A stretch of DNA of 64,000 nt from Lysinibacillus sphaericus (GCF_001629735.1 NZ_CP015224.1:1798001-1862000); one strand, 5' to 3'. Shown: positions 16,031 to 25,708, counted from the stretch's first letter. Notes: generated by a model from the sequence alone, not told the origin. Program-made: numbers and translations.

Positions 16031-16465
16031 ATGAAAGAAAGTCTATTAGAACGTTTGAAGGTATTTCTACTCAATATGGAACACCACACATTATTAGGCG
16101 AACCAGCTAGTGAAGAGGAAATTATCTGTGCTCAACAGATGCTCAGTGTACAATTCCATAAGGATTACGTGCAGTTCATTAAAATGTTTGGGGGAGCTTA
16201 TGCAGGATTAGCAATTCATGCTTTTTCTAATGGTTCCAGTATAGGAAATGAAACAGTCATCGATTTAACGCTGGCATTTCGTCAACAATTCAGTGATGTC
16301 CTTTCTCCAAATAGCCTGGACACTAGCTATGTCATTTCAATGGATGGAGGAGGGAATCCCATTTTTATGGACTCATCTGGAAAGTTTTTCTTTTGTGATC
16401 ATGGTACAATCCTATTATTAGCCGATTCTTTCGAGCAGCTGATCGAAGAAAATTTTTTTGAATGA
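16031..16465 (+). CDS. SUKH (SMI1/KNR4) family protein
   Basis: SUKH proteins are cytoplasmic and often act as immunity proteins against polymorphic toxins. Here ASEEEIICAQQMLSVQFHKD, then YVQFIKMFGGAYAG and DGGGNPIFMDSSGKFFFCDH are the usual SMI1 landmarks. ATG 16031 lies within three bases of GGGAGG, which is close; an alternative ATG at 15998 has no clear Shine-Dalgarno, so the start is uncertain. A TPR gene follows 42 bases later. No toxin gene is beside it. Confidence 0.85.
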   Translation: MKESLLERLKVFLLNMEHHTLLGEPASEEEIICAQQMLSVQFHKDYVQFIKMFGGAYAGLAIHAFSNGSSIGNETVIDLTLAFRQQFSDVLSPNSLDTSYVISMDGGGNPIFMDSSGKFFFCDHGTILLLADSFEQLIEENFFE

Positions 16466-16507
16466 TAACCTATTTAATGCAATACATTACAAACAAGGGG
16501 ATTAATA

Positions 16508-16993
16508 ATGGATAAACAATTAGAGCAAGTACTAACATTGAGAGAGAATGGCCAGCTGAAGGAAGCCAACCAATTAATGGTGAAGTTGGTCAATGAAAAA
16601 CCTGAAAATGCTTATTACCAATTTCAATGTGCCTGGACCTACGATTCTTTAGGACAAGAAAAAGAAGCTGTTCCCCACTATGAAAAAGCCATTCAATTAG
16701 GATTAGAACCGGATATTCTATTGGATGCCTATCTAGGTTTAGGTAGCACGTATCGGACATTGGGGCTGTACGAACAAGCAAAACGGACATTGGAACAAGC
16801 GATCCACGAATTTCCTGAAGCAGAGCATGTCAAGGTTTTTTATGCTATGACACTTTATAATCTTGGTGAACATGCAAAATCTATGGAAACATTATTAAAT
16901 ACTTTAGTCATCACAACCAACCATCAAGGTATTATAGATTACAAAAAAGCTATTCATTATTACAGCAACAAGCTCGATCAAACATGGTCTTAA
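16508..16993 (+). CDS. Tetratricopeptide repeat protein
   Basis: The 161-residue protein has three to four TPR units: QVLTLRENGQLKEANQLMVK, YYQFQCAWTYDSLGQEKEAV with PHYEKAIQLG, DAYLGLGSTYRTLGLYEQAK and VKVFYAMTLYNLGEHAKSM. Such small TPR proteins mediate protein contacts. AAGGGG precedes ATG. It follows the SUKH gene with a 42-base gap and shares its terminator, so the two are likely one transcript. Confidence 0.88.
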   Translation: MDKQLEQVLTLRENGQLKEANQLMVKLVNEKPENAYYQFQCAWTYDSLGQEKEAVPHYEKAIQLGLEPDILLDAYLGLGSTYRTLGLYEQAKRTLEQAIHEFPEAEHVKVFYAMTLYNLGEHAKSMETLLNTLVITTNHQGIIDYKKAIHYYSNKLDQTWS

Positions 16994-16994
16994 C

Positions 16995-17028
16995 AAAAAA
17001 ACAGGCTTCTATGAAAAGCCTGTTTTTA
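16995..17028 (+). terminator. Intrinsic terminator after the SUKH-TPR pair
   Basis: AAAACAGGCTT and AAGCCTGTTTTT form a stem around CTATGA; poly-A upstream lets it work in both directions, serving also the convergent small membrane gene. Confidence 0.88.
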
Positions 17029-17031
17029 GCG

Positions 17032-17244
17032 TTATTTTGCGACATTTTGTGTTTTTAATGTTGAAAAAAAGATCAGTGTTAGTATGCCACTAAAGAAAAA
17101 TAAATAGCTCAACGGGATTAAAAAGAAGTTCTTCTCCACAATTACTCCGTTTGCCAGTACCTCATCGCCAATAATTCCTTTTATCAATAAGCATAAAACA
17201 CCTACCATCACAGGAATGGTAGCTAAAAAATATTTCTTCATCAT
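17032..17244 (-). CDS. DUF3955-like small membrane protein
   Basis: The 70-residue protein has two helices, FLATIPVMVGVLCLLIKGII and FLIPLSYLFFFSGILTLIFF, joined by a loop with VLANGVIVEKNFF. The loop and second helix match the DUF3955 pattern. ATG 17244 (or 17241) is preferred over the upstream TTG because AGGAGG stands 5-8 bases before it. No function is known. Confidence 0.75.
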   Translation of the reverse strand: MMKKYFLATIPVMVGVLCLLIKGIIGDEVLANGVIVEKNFFLIPLSYLFFFSGILTLIFFSTLKTQNVAK

Positions 17245-17553
17245 GTCTTCCTCCAAATAATTTAATTATTGTATGTGATTGTTATCAAACATATTTTTTG
17301 ATTTGCTATAGTTATAATACTTATTATCACATCTTAAGTCAATATTTTTTTATCGAAAAACAATAAATTGTTATTGTTTTTATTCCCTACTCATTCTTTC
17401 GCAAAAAGATAGAATATATGATAAAATAAGAACATACATTCCACCTCTCTTAAATTATTTTTACGTGTGTACGTTTTGTTAGTTGAGTAATTTTTGTGCG
17501 AGTGATACTTACTAACAATATTATAGTGTCGGATAATCTGTTACAAGGTTTTT
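17245..17553. other. Non-coding gap
   Basis: The interval is very AT-rich. ACAATAAATTGTTATTGT near 17359-17377 is a small dyad, and I see no gene. Confidence 0.5.
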
Positions 17554-17592
17554 AAAAAAACAGCTACTCCAATAAAAAAAGTAACTGTTTTT
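17554..17592 (-). terminator. Terminator of the acyl-CoA dehydrogenase operon
   Basis: AAAAACAG-TACT and AGTA-CTGTTTTT pair around an A-rich loop; on the minus strand it ends in a T-run, just after the stop of the last gene. Confidence 0.8.
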
Positions 17593-17599
17593 CCAACGA

Positions 17600-18643
17600 T
17601 TAAATAGAAGCCGAAGCTTGTTGTATTAAGGCAGCGACCATTTTATCCATTTGAGCGAAGCGATCATCCTGTGTTTGCCCTTTGGCATAGCGATAATAGA
17701 TTTGCTGACAAATGACGGCTAATTTGAAATAAGCGAATGTACAATAATACTGAATGTCTGAAATATCTCTCCCACTTTTTTCAGCATAACGTTCCATAAA
17801 TTGCTGACGAGAATAAAATCCTGGCAAAACCGTAACGGGTGGGTCGCCTAGTGCATGTAATAGCATTTTTGGATCATCCGCTTGCATCCAATAACTCATC
17901 GCGACACCTACATCAGCTAGTGGATCCCCTACTGTGGTCATTTCCCAATCAAATAAACCAATCATGTCGGAATAGTCCTCAGAGAACATAGCATTATTCA
18001 ATTTATAGTCATAATGAATAATGGTTGCCTCCTTATTAAGAGGAATATGTTTTTTTAACCAGTCTGTCAAAGCTTTTACTTCAGCATACTCTGCTGTTTT
18101 AGCTTTTTCATAGCGCTCGATCCAACCATGTACCTGTCGTTCCATAAATCCGTCAGGCTTCACCATATCTTTTAGCGGCGTGTCTTCATATGGAATTGCA
18201 TGAAGTGCTACTAATGAGTCAACCATCTTTTCAGACAGCTGACGGGCTAGTTCCTCAGTCGGTTTTATTCCTTTTGGAAAATAGGTGTCGAGGACGATAC
18301 CTTTTTTGCGCTCCATTAAAAAAAAATCGCTACCAATGATGTCTCGGTCCTCAATATAAACATAAGGTTTTGGAACCGCAGGTAAAAATGGATGCAATGC
18401 CGATAAAATTGTAAATTCCCGCTGCATATCGTGGGCCTTCTTAGCAACCGGACCAAGTGGCGGTCTACGAAGAACCACTTCAAAATCAGCTATTTTCAAG
18501 CAATATGTTAAATTGGAATGACCAGCACTAAATTGTGAAATTTCCAATTGACCCTGTGGTAGTTCAGAAAAATGGCTTTCTAAAAAAGCGTGCAATTTGA
18601 CTGCATCTAGTCGTTCACTTGACCTTACTTGCATTGTATCCAT
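17600..18643 (-). CDS. Aminoglycoside-phosphotransferase-fold kinase-like protein (ACAD10/11 N-terminal type)
   Basis: The 347-residue protein has the APH fold: RRPPLGPVAKKAHDMQREF at the nucleotide site, IIHYDYKLNNAMF (the HxDxxxxN catalytic loop) and LFDWEMTTVGDPLADVG (metal-binding D). In human ACAD10/11 such a domain is fused to an acyl-CoA dehydrogenase and phosphorylates 4-hydroxyacyl-CoAs; here the two are separate genes of one operon. This suggests a role in hydroxy-fatty acid breakdown, by inference. It is the last gene of the operon, 12 bases after the SDR gene. Confidence 0.87.
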   Translation of the reverse strand: MDTMQVRSSERLDAVKLHAFLESHFSELPQGQLEISQFSAGHSNLTYCLKIADFEVVLRRPPLGPVAKKAHDMQREFTILSALHPFLPAVPKPYVYIEDRDIIGSDFFLMERKKGIVLDTYFPKGIKPTEELARQLSEKMVDSLVALHAIPYEDTPLKDMVKPDGFMERQVHGWIERYEKAKTAEYAEVKALTDWLKKHIPLNKEATIIHYDYKLNNAMFSEDYSDMIGLFDWEMTTVGDPLADVGVAMSYWMQADDPKMLLHALGDPPVTVLPGFYSRQQFMERYAEKSGRDISDIQYYCTFAYFKLAVICQQIYYRYAKGQTQDDRFAQMDKMVAALIQQASASI

Positions 18644-18655
18644 CTTATCCCTCCC

Positions 18656-19432
18656 TTAAATAATGGCACTCATGCCCCCATCAACAACAACGACGTCCCC
18701 TGTCACATAATCTGATGCCGCTGATGCTAGAAATAACGCCACACCCTTTAAATCATTTTCGGAGCCAAGTCTTTTTAAAGGTGTAGCACCCATCAAATAA
18801 TCTTGACCTCGTTCAATTAATACATTGGACATTTTGGTTGGAAAAAAACCCGGTGCAATGGCATTGACATGTACACCATAAGGTCCCCATTTGACAGCTA
18901 AATCCTTCGTTAATGTTATAACAGCACCTTTGCTTGCATTATAGGCAACGGTATCCATAAACGCAGGTAGAGTACCACCAAGCCCTGCGATGGAAGCAAT
19001 ATTAATAATTTTCCCGGTTTTCTGCTCTACCATCCTTTTGCCTACTGCTTGGCTCATTAGAAATGTTCCATTCACATTGACATCAAATACTTTTTGCCAG
19101 GCTTCATAAGGCATATCGATAGCAGGAGTTCCCCATGAGGCACCACTGTTATTGACTAAAATATCAATTTTACCGAACGTAGTCATCGTTTGCGCCACAA
19201 CATTTGCAATATCCTCTGGTTTTGTCACATCACAGGCTAACGCTAATGTTTGAACCCCTAACTTTTCAAGAGCTGTCGCAACCTCCTCACAGGCTTCCAC
19301 TTTTCGCGAGCATAAGACAACATTGGCTCCAGCCTCTGCAAAGCCTTGGGCAATTTGCGCACCGAGTCCTCGTCCCCCTCCTGTCACAATGGCTGTTTTC
19401 CCCTGTAAGCTAAATAATTCCAATACAGTCAT
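18656..19432 (-). CDS. Short-chain dehydrogenase/reductase
   Basis: The 258-residue protein has the NAD(P) glycine motif TGGGRGLG near residue 16, the NNSG motif, a Ser in NIASIAG and YNASKGA with the catalytic Tyr and Lys, and ends in VDGGMS. It is FabG-like; with its neighbours it may oxidise a 3-hydroxyacyl intermediate. It overlaps the acyl-CoA dehydrogenase gene by four bases (ATGA type), so the two are translationally coupled. Confidence 0.9.
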   Translation of the reverse strand: MTVLELFSLQGKTAIVTGGGRGLGAQIAQGFAEAGANVVLCSRKVEACEEVATALEKLGVQTLALACDVTKPEDIANVVAQTMTTFGKIDILVNNSGASWGTPAIDMPYEAWQKVFDVNVNGTFLMSQAVGKRMVEQKTGKIINIASIAGLGGTLPAFMDTVAYNASKGAVITLTKDLAVKWGPYGVHVNAIAPGFFPTKMSNVLIERGQDYLMGATPLKRLGSENDLKGVALFLASAASDYVTGDVVVVDGGMSAII

Positions 19433-20664
19433 TTCACCAGCTCCTTATGTTTATTCGCATGCTTTTTTAACTCTAGTTTGGCAACTGTATTACGATGTAC
19501 TTCATCTGGTCCATCTGCTAATCGTAATGTTCGAGAGTTTGCCCACTGTGCAGCAAGTGTTGTATCAGGCCCTACACCAGCAGCTCCAAATGCTTGAATC
19601 GCTCTGTCTATAACTCTCAATGCCATATTCGGTGCAACAACCTTAATCATGGCAATTTCTGCTTTTGCCTCTTTATTGCCCACCGTGTCCATCATATAAG
19701 CAGCCTTTAAAGTCAAAAGTCTTGCTTGCTCAATATCAATACGGGACTCAGCAATTCGTTCACGCATCACTCCTTGATCTGCTAGAGGTCTGTGAAATGC
19801 ATGACGCTCCTGTACACGAACACACATTTCCTCTAATGCCCGTTCCGCTGCGCCAATAAGACGCATGCAATGATGAATTCTTCCTGGGCCTAAGCGACCT
19901 TGAGCAATGGCAAAGCCTTTTCCCTCTCCCCATAAAATATGGTCTATGGGTACGCGTACATTCGTAAAGGTAACCTCTCCATGTCCCTCTGGTGCATGAT
20001 CATAGCCAAAAGCCGTTAACATGCGCTCCACTTTTACTCCTGGCGTATCCATTGGTACTAGAATCATAGATTGTTGCTCATGAATAGGGGCTGTTGAATC
20101 TTTATGTTTACCCATAAAAATAGCTACTTTACAGCGTGGGTCACCAGCACCTGTTGTCCACCATTTATGACCATTTAAAATATATTCATCACCATCTCGT
20201 TCAATACTTGCCTCAATATTCGTGGCATCACTCGATGCAACTGCAGGTTCAGTCATCGCAAAGCAGGATCGGATTTCCCCATGTAATAACGGTTCAAGCC
20301 ACTGCTTTTTTTGTTGTGTGGAACCATAGCGAACTAGTACCTCCATATTACCTGTATCTGGTGCATTACAATTAAACACTTCTGGCGCCAATAGTGAACG
20401 TCCCATAATTTCACATAATGGAGCGTATTCTAGATTGGTTAAACCCGCTCCATATTCACTATCTGGTAAAAATAAATTCCATAAACCAGCCTCCTGCGCT
20501 TTCTGCTTTAGCTCATCCATAATGGGTGGAATCGCTCCCCAACGATCCTCCATCGCCTCGATTTGTGCAGCATAAACGGCCTCATTCGGATAGATGTATT
20601 GCTCCATAAAATTCGTCAGCTTGTCCTGTAACTTCACAACTTTTTCACTATAGGAAAAATTCAT
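19429..20664 (-). CDS. Acyl-CoA dehydrogenase (ACAD11-like)
   Basis: The 411-residue flavoprotein shows [20 protein letters not shown] (FAD/substrate loop), [39 protein letters not shown] and [20 protein letters not shown]. These match the long-chain ACAD11-type branch. It desaturates an acyl-CoA at C2-C3. It is the first gene of the three-gene operon and has a FadR-like dyad 33 bases upstream. The 5' UTR carries GGGGGTTTC rather than a classical AGGAGG. Confidence 0.93.
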   Translation of the reverse strand: MNFSYSEKVVKLQDKLTNFMEQYIYPNEAVYAAQIEAMEDRWGAIPPIMDELKQKAQEAGLWNLFLPDSEYGAGLTNLEYAPLCEIMGRSLLAPEVFNCNAPDTGNMEVLVRYGSTQQKKQWLEPLLHGEIRSCFAMTEPAVASSDATNIEASIERDGDEYILNGHKWWTTGAGDPRCKVAIFMGKHKDSTAPIHEQQSMILVPMDTPGVKVERMLTAFGYDHAPEGHGEVTFTNVRVPIDHILWGEGKGFAIAQGRLGPGRIHHCMRLIGAAERALEEMCVRVQERHAFHRPLADQGVMRERIAESRIDIEQARLLTLKAAYMMDTVGNKEAKAEIAMIKVVAPNMALRVIDRAIQAFGAAGVGPDTTLAAQWANSRTLRLADGPDEVHRNTVAKLELKKHANKHKELVK

Positions 20665-20696
20665 TGGAAGAAACCCCCTTTGCTTGAACTCCGAAA

Positions 20697-20716
20697 AAAT
20701 GAATGATTGTTCATTT
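20697..20716. promoter_or_regulatory. FadR-like operator before the acyl-CoA dehydrogenase operon
   Basis: TGAATGATTGTTCATTTTAT is an imperfect dyad around TTG, close to the Bacillus FadR consensus TGAATGA..A.TCATTCA. In Bacillus FadR represses beta-oxidation genes until long-chain acyl-CoA binds. No fadR gene lies in the window. Confidence 0.6.
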
Positions 20717-20820
20717 TATTCTTACATTAAATGTTACCGCTATTTTTCTAGTAAATCAATTCCATTTCATGAATTTTCTAATTAAAAGGAAAATTTCATG
20801 TATATAGCAATTGGATTAGT

Positions 20821-21714
20821 TTACATTGTTTTCGTTTCAAAAAATTGCAGTACATCTTTCAGTAATTGACGGATAGCAAATGGTAAATGGCGATTTTTTA
20901 AGTACACCAAATAAACATTCCGACATAGATTCGCTCCTTCAATTTCCTTTTTAACAATGGTTTTAGCTGTCGGGCCTTGTAAATAGTTTTCTGGTAAGAT
21001 GGTTATCCCTAAATTTTCTCTGACAAGAGATACAGCCGTTTCAAAGCGTTCAATTTCAAATTGAATATCAATGCTCTTCCCTGCTTGTTCAAAAGTATTC
21101 AAAATATCACGTCTTGTTTGAAATCCTTCTGTACTTATAATAAAAGGCTCTGCACTAATATCTGAAATCGATAAAGTCTCTTTCTTCGCTAATGGATGAT
21201 GTAGGGGTAAAACAGCTACTAAACGCTCCTCATATAAGGTCTTAACTTCAAGCTCAGGATCATCCATCAGCTGATTGGTAATAATTAAATGCGTTTTATA
21301 GCTTTTCAAGGATTTTTTCACACGCTTACTGCCTAAAATATCCACTAAATGGATCATCATTTGCGGATAGTCTTTTTTATAGTTGGCAATTACTTTAGGA
21401 AGCCAATGCTTGATTGATTCCATCACACCAATCGTAATTTCACTCGTGCCATGTACAACGACTTCATCCATTTCTTTTTTTAGCACTTCCATATTTTTCA
21501 CAATAACTTTTGCACGTTCAAATAGCACCTCACCAGCTTCCGTCAACTGCAGATTTCTAGTATTTCTGTCTAATAAGGGGGAGCCAATCTCATGTTCTAA
21601 TTTTTTGATGGCATTGCTTAAGGAAGGCTGCGAAATATGCAGTCTTTCTGCGGCTTTCGAGAAATTCATATGCTCTGAAACAGCGATAAAATATTGTAGT
21701 TGTTTAATATCCAA
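20821..21714 (-). CDS. LysR-family transcriptional regulator
   Basis: The 297-residue protein begins MDIKQLQYFIAVSEHMNFSK and has the LysR helix-turn-helix (AAERLHISQPSLSNAIKKLE), followed by the periplasmic-binding-type effector domain with EITIGVMESIKHWLP and ENLGITILPENYL. It is divergent from hutG-gltS, so it probably activates that operon, perhaps in response to a histidine or glutamate pathway metabolite. A dyad with LysR spacing lies between them. Confidence 0.9.
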   Translation of the reverse strand: MDIKQLQYFIAVSEHMNFSKAAERLHISQPSLSNAIKKLEHEIGSPLLDRNTRNLQLTEAGEVLFERAKVIVKNMEVLKKEMDEVVVHGTSEITIGVMESIKHWLPKVIANYKKDYPQMMIHLVDILGSKRVKKSLKSYKTHLIITNQLMDDPELEVKTLYEERLVAVLPLHHPLAKKETLSISDISAEPFIISTEGFQTRRDILNTFEQAGKSIDIQFEIERFETAVSLVRENLGITILPENYLQGPTAKTIVKKEIEGANLCRNVYLVYLKNRHLPFAIRQLLKDVLQFFETKTM

Positions 21715-21734
21715 TACGGTGATCCTCCCTCATT

Positions 21735-21751
21735 TATAGTTTAAAGCTATA
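21735..21751. promoter_or_regulatory. LysR-type T-N11-A dyad
   Basis: TATAGTTTAAAGCTATA is an interrupted palindrome with the T-N11-A form of LysR boxes, 21 bases before the lysR start and about 104 before hutG. A second weaker dyad (ATATTAATTATATATTAGTAAT) follows. Confidence 0.55.
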
Positions 21752-21854
21752 GATTGATATTAATTATATATTAGTAATTATAATTATGTGAATATATAAT
21801 GAATTACAACAATATTTTTTCTACAATAATATTTGCAATGGGGATGATAAGATT

Positions 21855-22823
21855 ATGTACACAATGACAGATCAAAAACAATGGAAAGGCCGTATAGATT
21901 CTACAACAAATAGAAGCAGTTTCCGTTTACATCAACAAGTCAAACGAATCGCGATGAATGATGTAAGCGCTTCAGATAAGAAAGGTGCTGCAATAATTGG
22001 CTTTATTTGCGATGAGGGTGTACGTCGAAATCAAGGTCGAGTAGGAGCAGCAAATGGACCAAACGCACTACGTGAAGGACTATCTAGTTTACCGTGGACG
22101 TTTGAGGAGGAGCAACAAATCATTGATGTAGGGAACATCATTTGTCTCAATCACGCACTAGAGGAGGCACAGCGAGAGCTTGGTGATGTTGTTAGCACTC
22201 TCCTACAAAAGAAATTACAATGTGTTGTGCTCGGTGGTGGTCACGAAACACTGTACGGTCATTATTTAGGTGTTCGTGCGGCATTACCAAAGGACGCAAA
22301 AATCGGCATTATCAATATCGATGCTCATTTTGATTTACGACCATATGACGAGCAGCCTTCTTCTGGTACAATGTTCCGTCAAATTTTAGAGCAAGATCCA
22401 CATGTCGATTATTTTGTTGTTGGCATACAACGCTATGGCAATACAAAAGAGCTATTCGAAAAAGCAGATGAGCTACAAGTGAAGTATGTAATAGAAGATG
22501 ACATGACATCAGCGGCCAATATTCAGCCGTTAATGGATGATTTACAGCATTATATGGATCAACACGATTATGTGCTTTTAACATTATGTATGGATGTTTT
22601 AAACGCAGCAGCAGCACCAGGCGTAAGTGCACCTTCACCGTTTGGACTTGAACCGACAACTGTGCGTACGATTCTTCAAAAAGTGACTTCGCATCCACAT
22701 ACACACTCTTTTGATATTTGCGAGGTTAATCCATCATTAGATGAAAACGGACGAACGGTTAAATTAGGTGCCTATTTTGTCTATGAAGCACTGAACAACT
22801 TACTTGGGGGGCAAGGTTTATGA
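21855..22823 (+). CDS. hutG: Formimidoylglutamase
   Basis: HutG hydrolyses N-formimino-L-glutamate to glutamate and formamide, the last step of histidine breakdown. The 322-residue protein is of the ureohydrolase family: GGGHET, INIDAHFDLRPYDE and LCMDVLNAAAAPGVSAPSP are the manganese-binding stretches, and PFGLEP follows, as in HutG rather than in arginase or agmatinase. No hutH, hutU or hutI is next to it. It overlaps gltS by four bases. The start ATG 21855 follows GGGG at 11 bases; ATG 21864 is possible. Confidence 0.93.
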   Translation: MYTMTDQKQWKGRIDSTTNRSSFRLHQQVKRIAMNDVSASDKKGAAIIGFICDEGVRRNQGRVGAANGPNALREGLSSLPWTFEEEQQIIDVGNIICLNHALEEAQRELGDVVSTLLQKKLQCVVLGGGHETLYGHYLGVRAALPKDAKIGIINIDAHFDLRPYDEQPSSGTMFRQILEQDPHVDYFVVGIQRYGNTKELFEKADELQVKYVIEDDMTSAANIQPLMDDLQHYMDQHDYVLLTLCMDVLNAAAAPGVSAPSPFGLEPTTVRTILQKVTSHPHTHSFDICEVNPSLDENGRTVKLGAYFVYEALNNLLGGQGL

Positions 22824-24004
22824 TCGAAATTAATCAAATTACAACGGTGTTTCTAGCCGTAGCACTCTTTGCATTAGGCGGCTTTCTCATTAATAAAATT
22901 GGTTTTTTAAAACGATTTTGTATTCCAGCACCAGTGGTCGGTGGCTTACTGTTTGCTGCACTAGCGACCATTTTAAAGACTACTGGAACTTTAGAAATTT
23001 CACTGGATACATCATTACAAAGCTTGTTTATGATCACGTTTTTCACAACCATCGGCTTAGGAGCAAGCTTTAAGCTTGTTAAGCTTGGCGGAAAATTACT
23101 TATTATATACTGGCTAGCGTGTGGCTTCCTTGCCCTCATGCAAAATGTAATTGGTGTTTCTCTGGCATCATTAATGGGGATTCATCCTCTGATTGGTATG
23201 ATGGCTGGTGCCGTGTCTATGGAAGGCGGTCATGGTGCCGCAGCTGCATTTGGACAAACATTAGAAGATTTAGGCATTTCCTCAGCGATGACAATTGGTG
23301 CCGCAGCTGCAACTTGTGGTTTAGTGGCTGGTGGTTTAATTGGTGGTCCAATCGTTAAATATTTAGTTGGAAAATACAATTTAACACCCGATGAACAAGA
23401 AGCTGAAGAAATCGAATATGAAAATAAACATGAACAAATTACATCTGATTCATTCTTTACTCAAGTTTTATTAATTACGTTCTGTATGGCTGTCGGTACT
23501 TATGTTGGAACATTATTCTCAGAAGCGACAGGCTTCGTTCTGCCAGGCTATGTAGGGGCTATGTTTGTAGCTGTCTTAGTCCGCAATATTATGGACAAAT
23601 TTAAACCTGAAGCAATCAATATGAAGAGTATCTCATTAATTGGCGATGTGACATTAGGTGTTTTCCTTTCAATGGCACTGATGAGTATTAAATTATGGGA
23701 AATTGCTGATTTAGCGCTTCCATTATTTATCATCGTCTTTGCGCAAGTATTCTTTATTGTTGTATTCAGTACCTTCGTCTTGTTTAAATTACTCGGCAAA
23801 AACTACGATGCGGCCGTGATGGTTGCCGGTTTCGCAGGGCATGGACTAGGCGCAACGCCGAATGCCATGGCCAATATGTCAGCCGTTGTCTCACGCTTCG
23901 GTCCTTCTAAAAAAGCATTTCTCGTTGTACCAATTGTAGGCGCCTTTTTAATCGACGTGTTTGGTATTCCTATTATTATTACAACTATTAATTTATTTAA
24001 ATAA
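22820..24004 (+). CDS. gltS: Sodium/glutamate symporter
   Basis: GltS imports glutamate with sodium. The 394-residue protein has about ten helices and the family's two repeated hallmarks, GAVSMEGGHGAAAAFGQTL and VAGFAGHGLGATPNAMANM. Overlap with hutG (ATGA) couples the genes. Together they would feed the cell with glutamate from formiminoglutamate and from outside. A strong terminator follows. Confidence 0.95.
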   Translation: MIEINQITTVFLAVALFALGGFLINKIGFLKRFCIPAPVVGGLLFAALATILKTTGTLEISLDTSLQSLFMITFFTTIGLGASFKLVKLGGKLLIIYWLACGFLALMQNVIGVSLASLMGIHPLIGMMAGAVSMEGGHGAAAAFGQTLEDLGISSAMTIGAAAATCGLVAGGLIGGPIVKYLVGKYNLTPDEQEAEEIEYENKHEQITSDSFFTQVLLITFCMAVGTYVGTLFSEATGFVLPGYVGAMFVAVLVRNIMDKFKPEAINMKSISLIGDVTLGVFLSMALMSIKLWEIADLALPLFIIVFAQVFFIVVFSTFVLFKLLGKNYDAAVMVAGFAGHGLGATPNAMANMSAVVSRFGPSKKAFLVVPIVGAFLIDVFGIPIIITTINLFK

Positions 24005-24006
24005 AT

Positions 24007-24049
24007 AAAAGCCGTGCTTTGTCTCTAAAAGACTAGTACGGCTTTTTCC
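24007..24049 (+). terminator. Intrinsic terminator after gltS
   Basis: AAAAGCCGT and ACGGCTTTTT pair at the base of a longer stem with TCT/AGA; the run TTTTTCC follows. Confidence 0.85.
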
Positions 24050-24112
24050 ATTATGGTAAGGTCACTACTCCAGTTCCACTCAAAATTCATTGAAAGAATT
24101 CACCCAACAAAA

Positions 24113-24152
24113 AAATCTAAATCCTGAAAAATGATCGGATTTAGATTTTAGA
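24113..24152 (-). terminator. Terminator of the polysaccharide deacetylase gene
   Basis: AAATCTAAATCC and GGATTTAGATTT form a 12-bp AT-rich stem; the deacetylase stop lies at 24160. Confidence 0.8.
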
Positions 24153-24159
24153 TCGTATA

Positions 24160-25428
24160 TTATTGTAAAATTTCACTAACAGTAACAAACTCATAGCCTT
24201 GCTTTTGTAAATAAAGAAGGACATTATCTAAACCATTGGCAGTCGTTTGATGGATATCATGCATTAAAATAATACTGCCATCTTTTACAGATGCTTTCAC
24301 ATACGCTAAAATTTTATCTGGATTATGATGCTTCCAATCAAGCGTATCAATGGACCACAAGATTGAAGGAATTGTCATTACCGAACGAACTTGTTCATTT
24401 GTCGCCCCATATGGTGGACGGAAAACAGTTGGATACTGACCAATCGCTGCATAGATGGCATTGCTTGTGCCATTTACTTCTTGTCTGACACCCGAGATAG
24501 ATAAAGCAGTTAATTTTTTATGGTTTGATGTATGATTGCCAATTTCATGCCCAGCGTCATAGATTTGCTTGACGATTGTAGCGTTTTTTGGAACATTTCT
24601 CCCAACCATAAAAAATGTTGCCTTTGCATCGTATTTTTGTAAAGTAGCTAATATTTGCGGTGTTACTTTGGCGTCTGGCCCATCATCAAAGGTTAAAGCT
24701 ACACGTTTTTTTGAACCCTTTGGTGCTGGCACACCTTTATTATAAACTTTATTATTAGTAAGCTGGATATTGGCTAATTCAGAAGCTTTGACATACCCTT
24801 TTTGGTCGCCCGCTTCTACATAAGCCCAGCCCGCAAGCGTTATGTAATGCTGTACAGTCAACTTATTTGACAACGTTCCTAAAACTTCTCCACTTGGACT
24901 AGCCGTCAAGCGTAAAACAGCACCATTTGGAGCATAGATTTGCTTCTTTGTTGGTACAGGTTTCTTGAGAGCATTTGTTGCTACATAGCCTATATCTTCA
25001 CCGTATTGGGCGAAAGACCAGCCTCCCGGTGCTGTGCCATATACATATACCATACGTCCTTCGTATAGTTGACCAACATGCCGAGCATTTTGACTTGGCT
25101 CCGTAAATAAAGAAGTGCCACCCTTCTGAATGACTAAATATCCCTCCGATTTTACCTTAACTAAAACGTCGGTTGTCACATAGCCGGCCTGTTCGGGCGT
25201 TTGAATATGTGTCCACCCTTTACTTGCTTGGGTTACTTGGATGAAGCTGCCCTTCACCACTTCTCCGATTGGCGTGCTATTTATGGATGGCTCCTCGAAA
25301 ATAACCGCATCTTTATTAACCTTTTGAATCTTTACTGATCCTTCAGCACTTGCTGTCAGCTGCCCCATCATTAAGCCTAGTAAAAACGTCAAACAAAAAG
25401 CATAAGCATAAGGTAAAAATTTTTTCAT
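24160..25428 (-). CDS. Secreted polysaccharide deacetylase with three SH3-type domains
   Basis: A signal peptide (MKKFLPYAYAFCLTFLLGLM...TASAEG) is followed by three bacterial SH3 repeats, at about residues 30-90, 95-155 and 160-220 (each ending in a GYV motif: AGYVTTDVL, IGYVATNAL, KGYVKASEL), which bind the cell wall. The C-terminal 200 residues are a NodB/CE4 deacetylase: LTFDDGPD (catalytic Asp and metal Asp), HTSNH metal histidines, RPPYGA, DTLDWKHH and LMHDIH. It probably removes acetyl groups from peptidoglycan N-acetylglucosamine or muramic acid. It is monocistronic. Confidence 0.93.
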   Translation of the reverse strand: MKKFLPYAYAFCLTFLLGLMMGQLTASAEGSVKIQKVNKDAVIFEEPSINSTPIGEVVKGSFIQVTQASKGWTHIQTPEQAGYVTTDVLVKVKSEGYLVIQKGGTSLFTEPSQNARHVGQLYEGRMVYVYGTAPGGWSFAQYGEDIGYVATNALKKPVPTKKQIYAPNGAVLRLTASPSGEVLGTLSNKLTVQHYITLAGWAYVEAGDQKGYVKASELANIQLTNNKVYNKGVPAPKGSKKRVALTFDDGPDAKVTPQILATLQKYDAKATFFMVGRNVPKNATIVKQIYDAGHEIGNHTSNHKKLTALSISGVRQEVNGTSNAIYAAIGQYPTVFRPPYGATNEQVRSVMTIPSILWSIDTLDWKHHNPDKILAYVKASVKDGSIILMHDIHQTTANGLDNVLLYLQKQGYEFVTVSEILQ

Positions 25429-25708
25429 TATTTACACCGCCCTTGATGTCTTTCCATGTCTGTAAAATTGCTAAGATTTAACTTTCATTATAGAGTAATC
25501 GTCTATACCAGAAAATAGTTATAATCAACTAGATTCCAAATTCAAGTTTTTTAGAAAGTCATGGATACAGTACTCCTACCCTATTTTCTATAAAACTATG
25601 CATCCATCATGTTGATTTCTGCACCAACATTTCTTGCTTCAAGTGATTCCCAATATTAGAAGCGTTTTAACAATACGAACAACGTATGCCATGCTGTAAG
25701 CATAAAAT

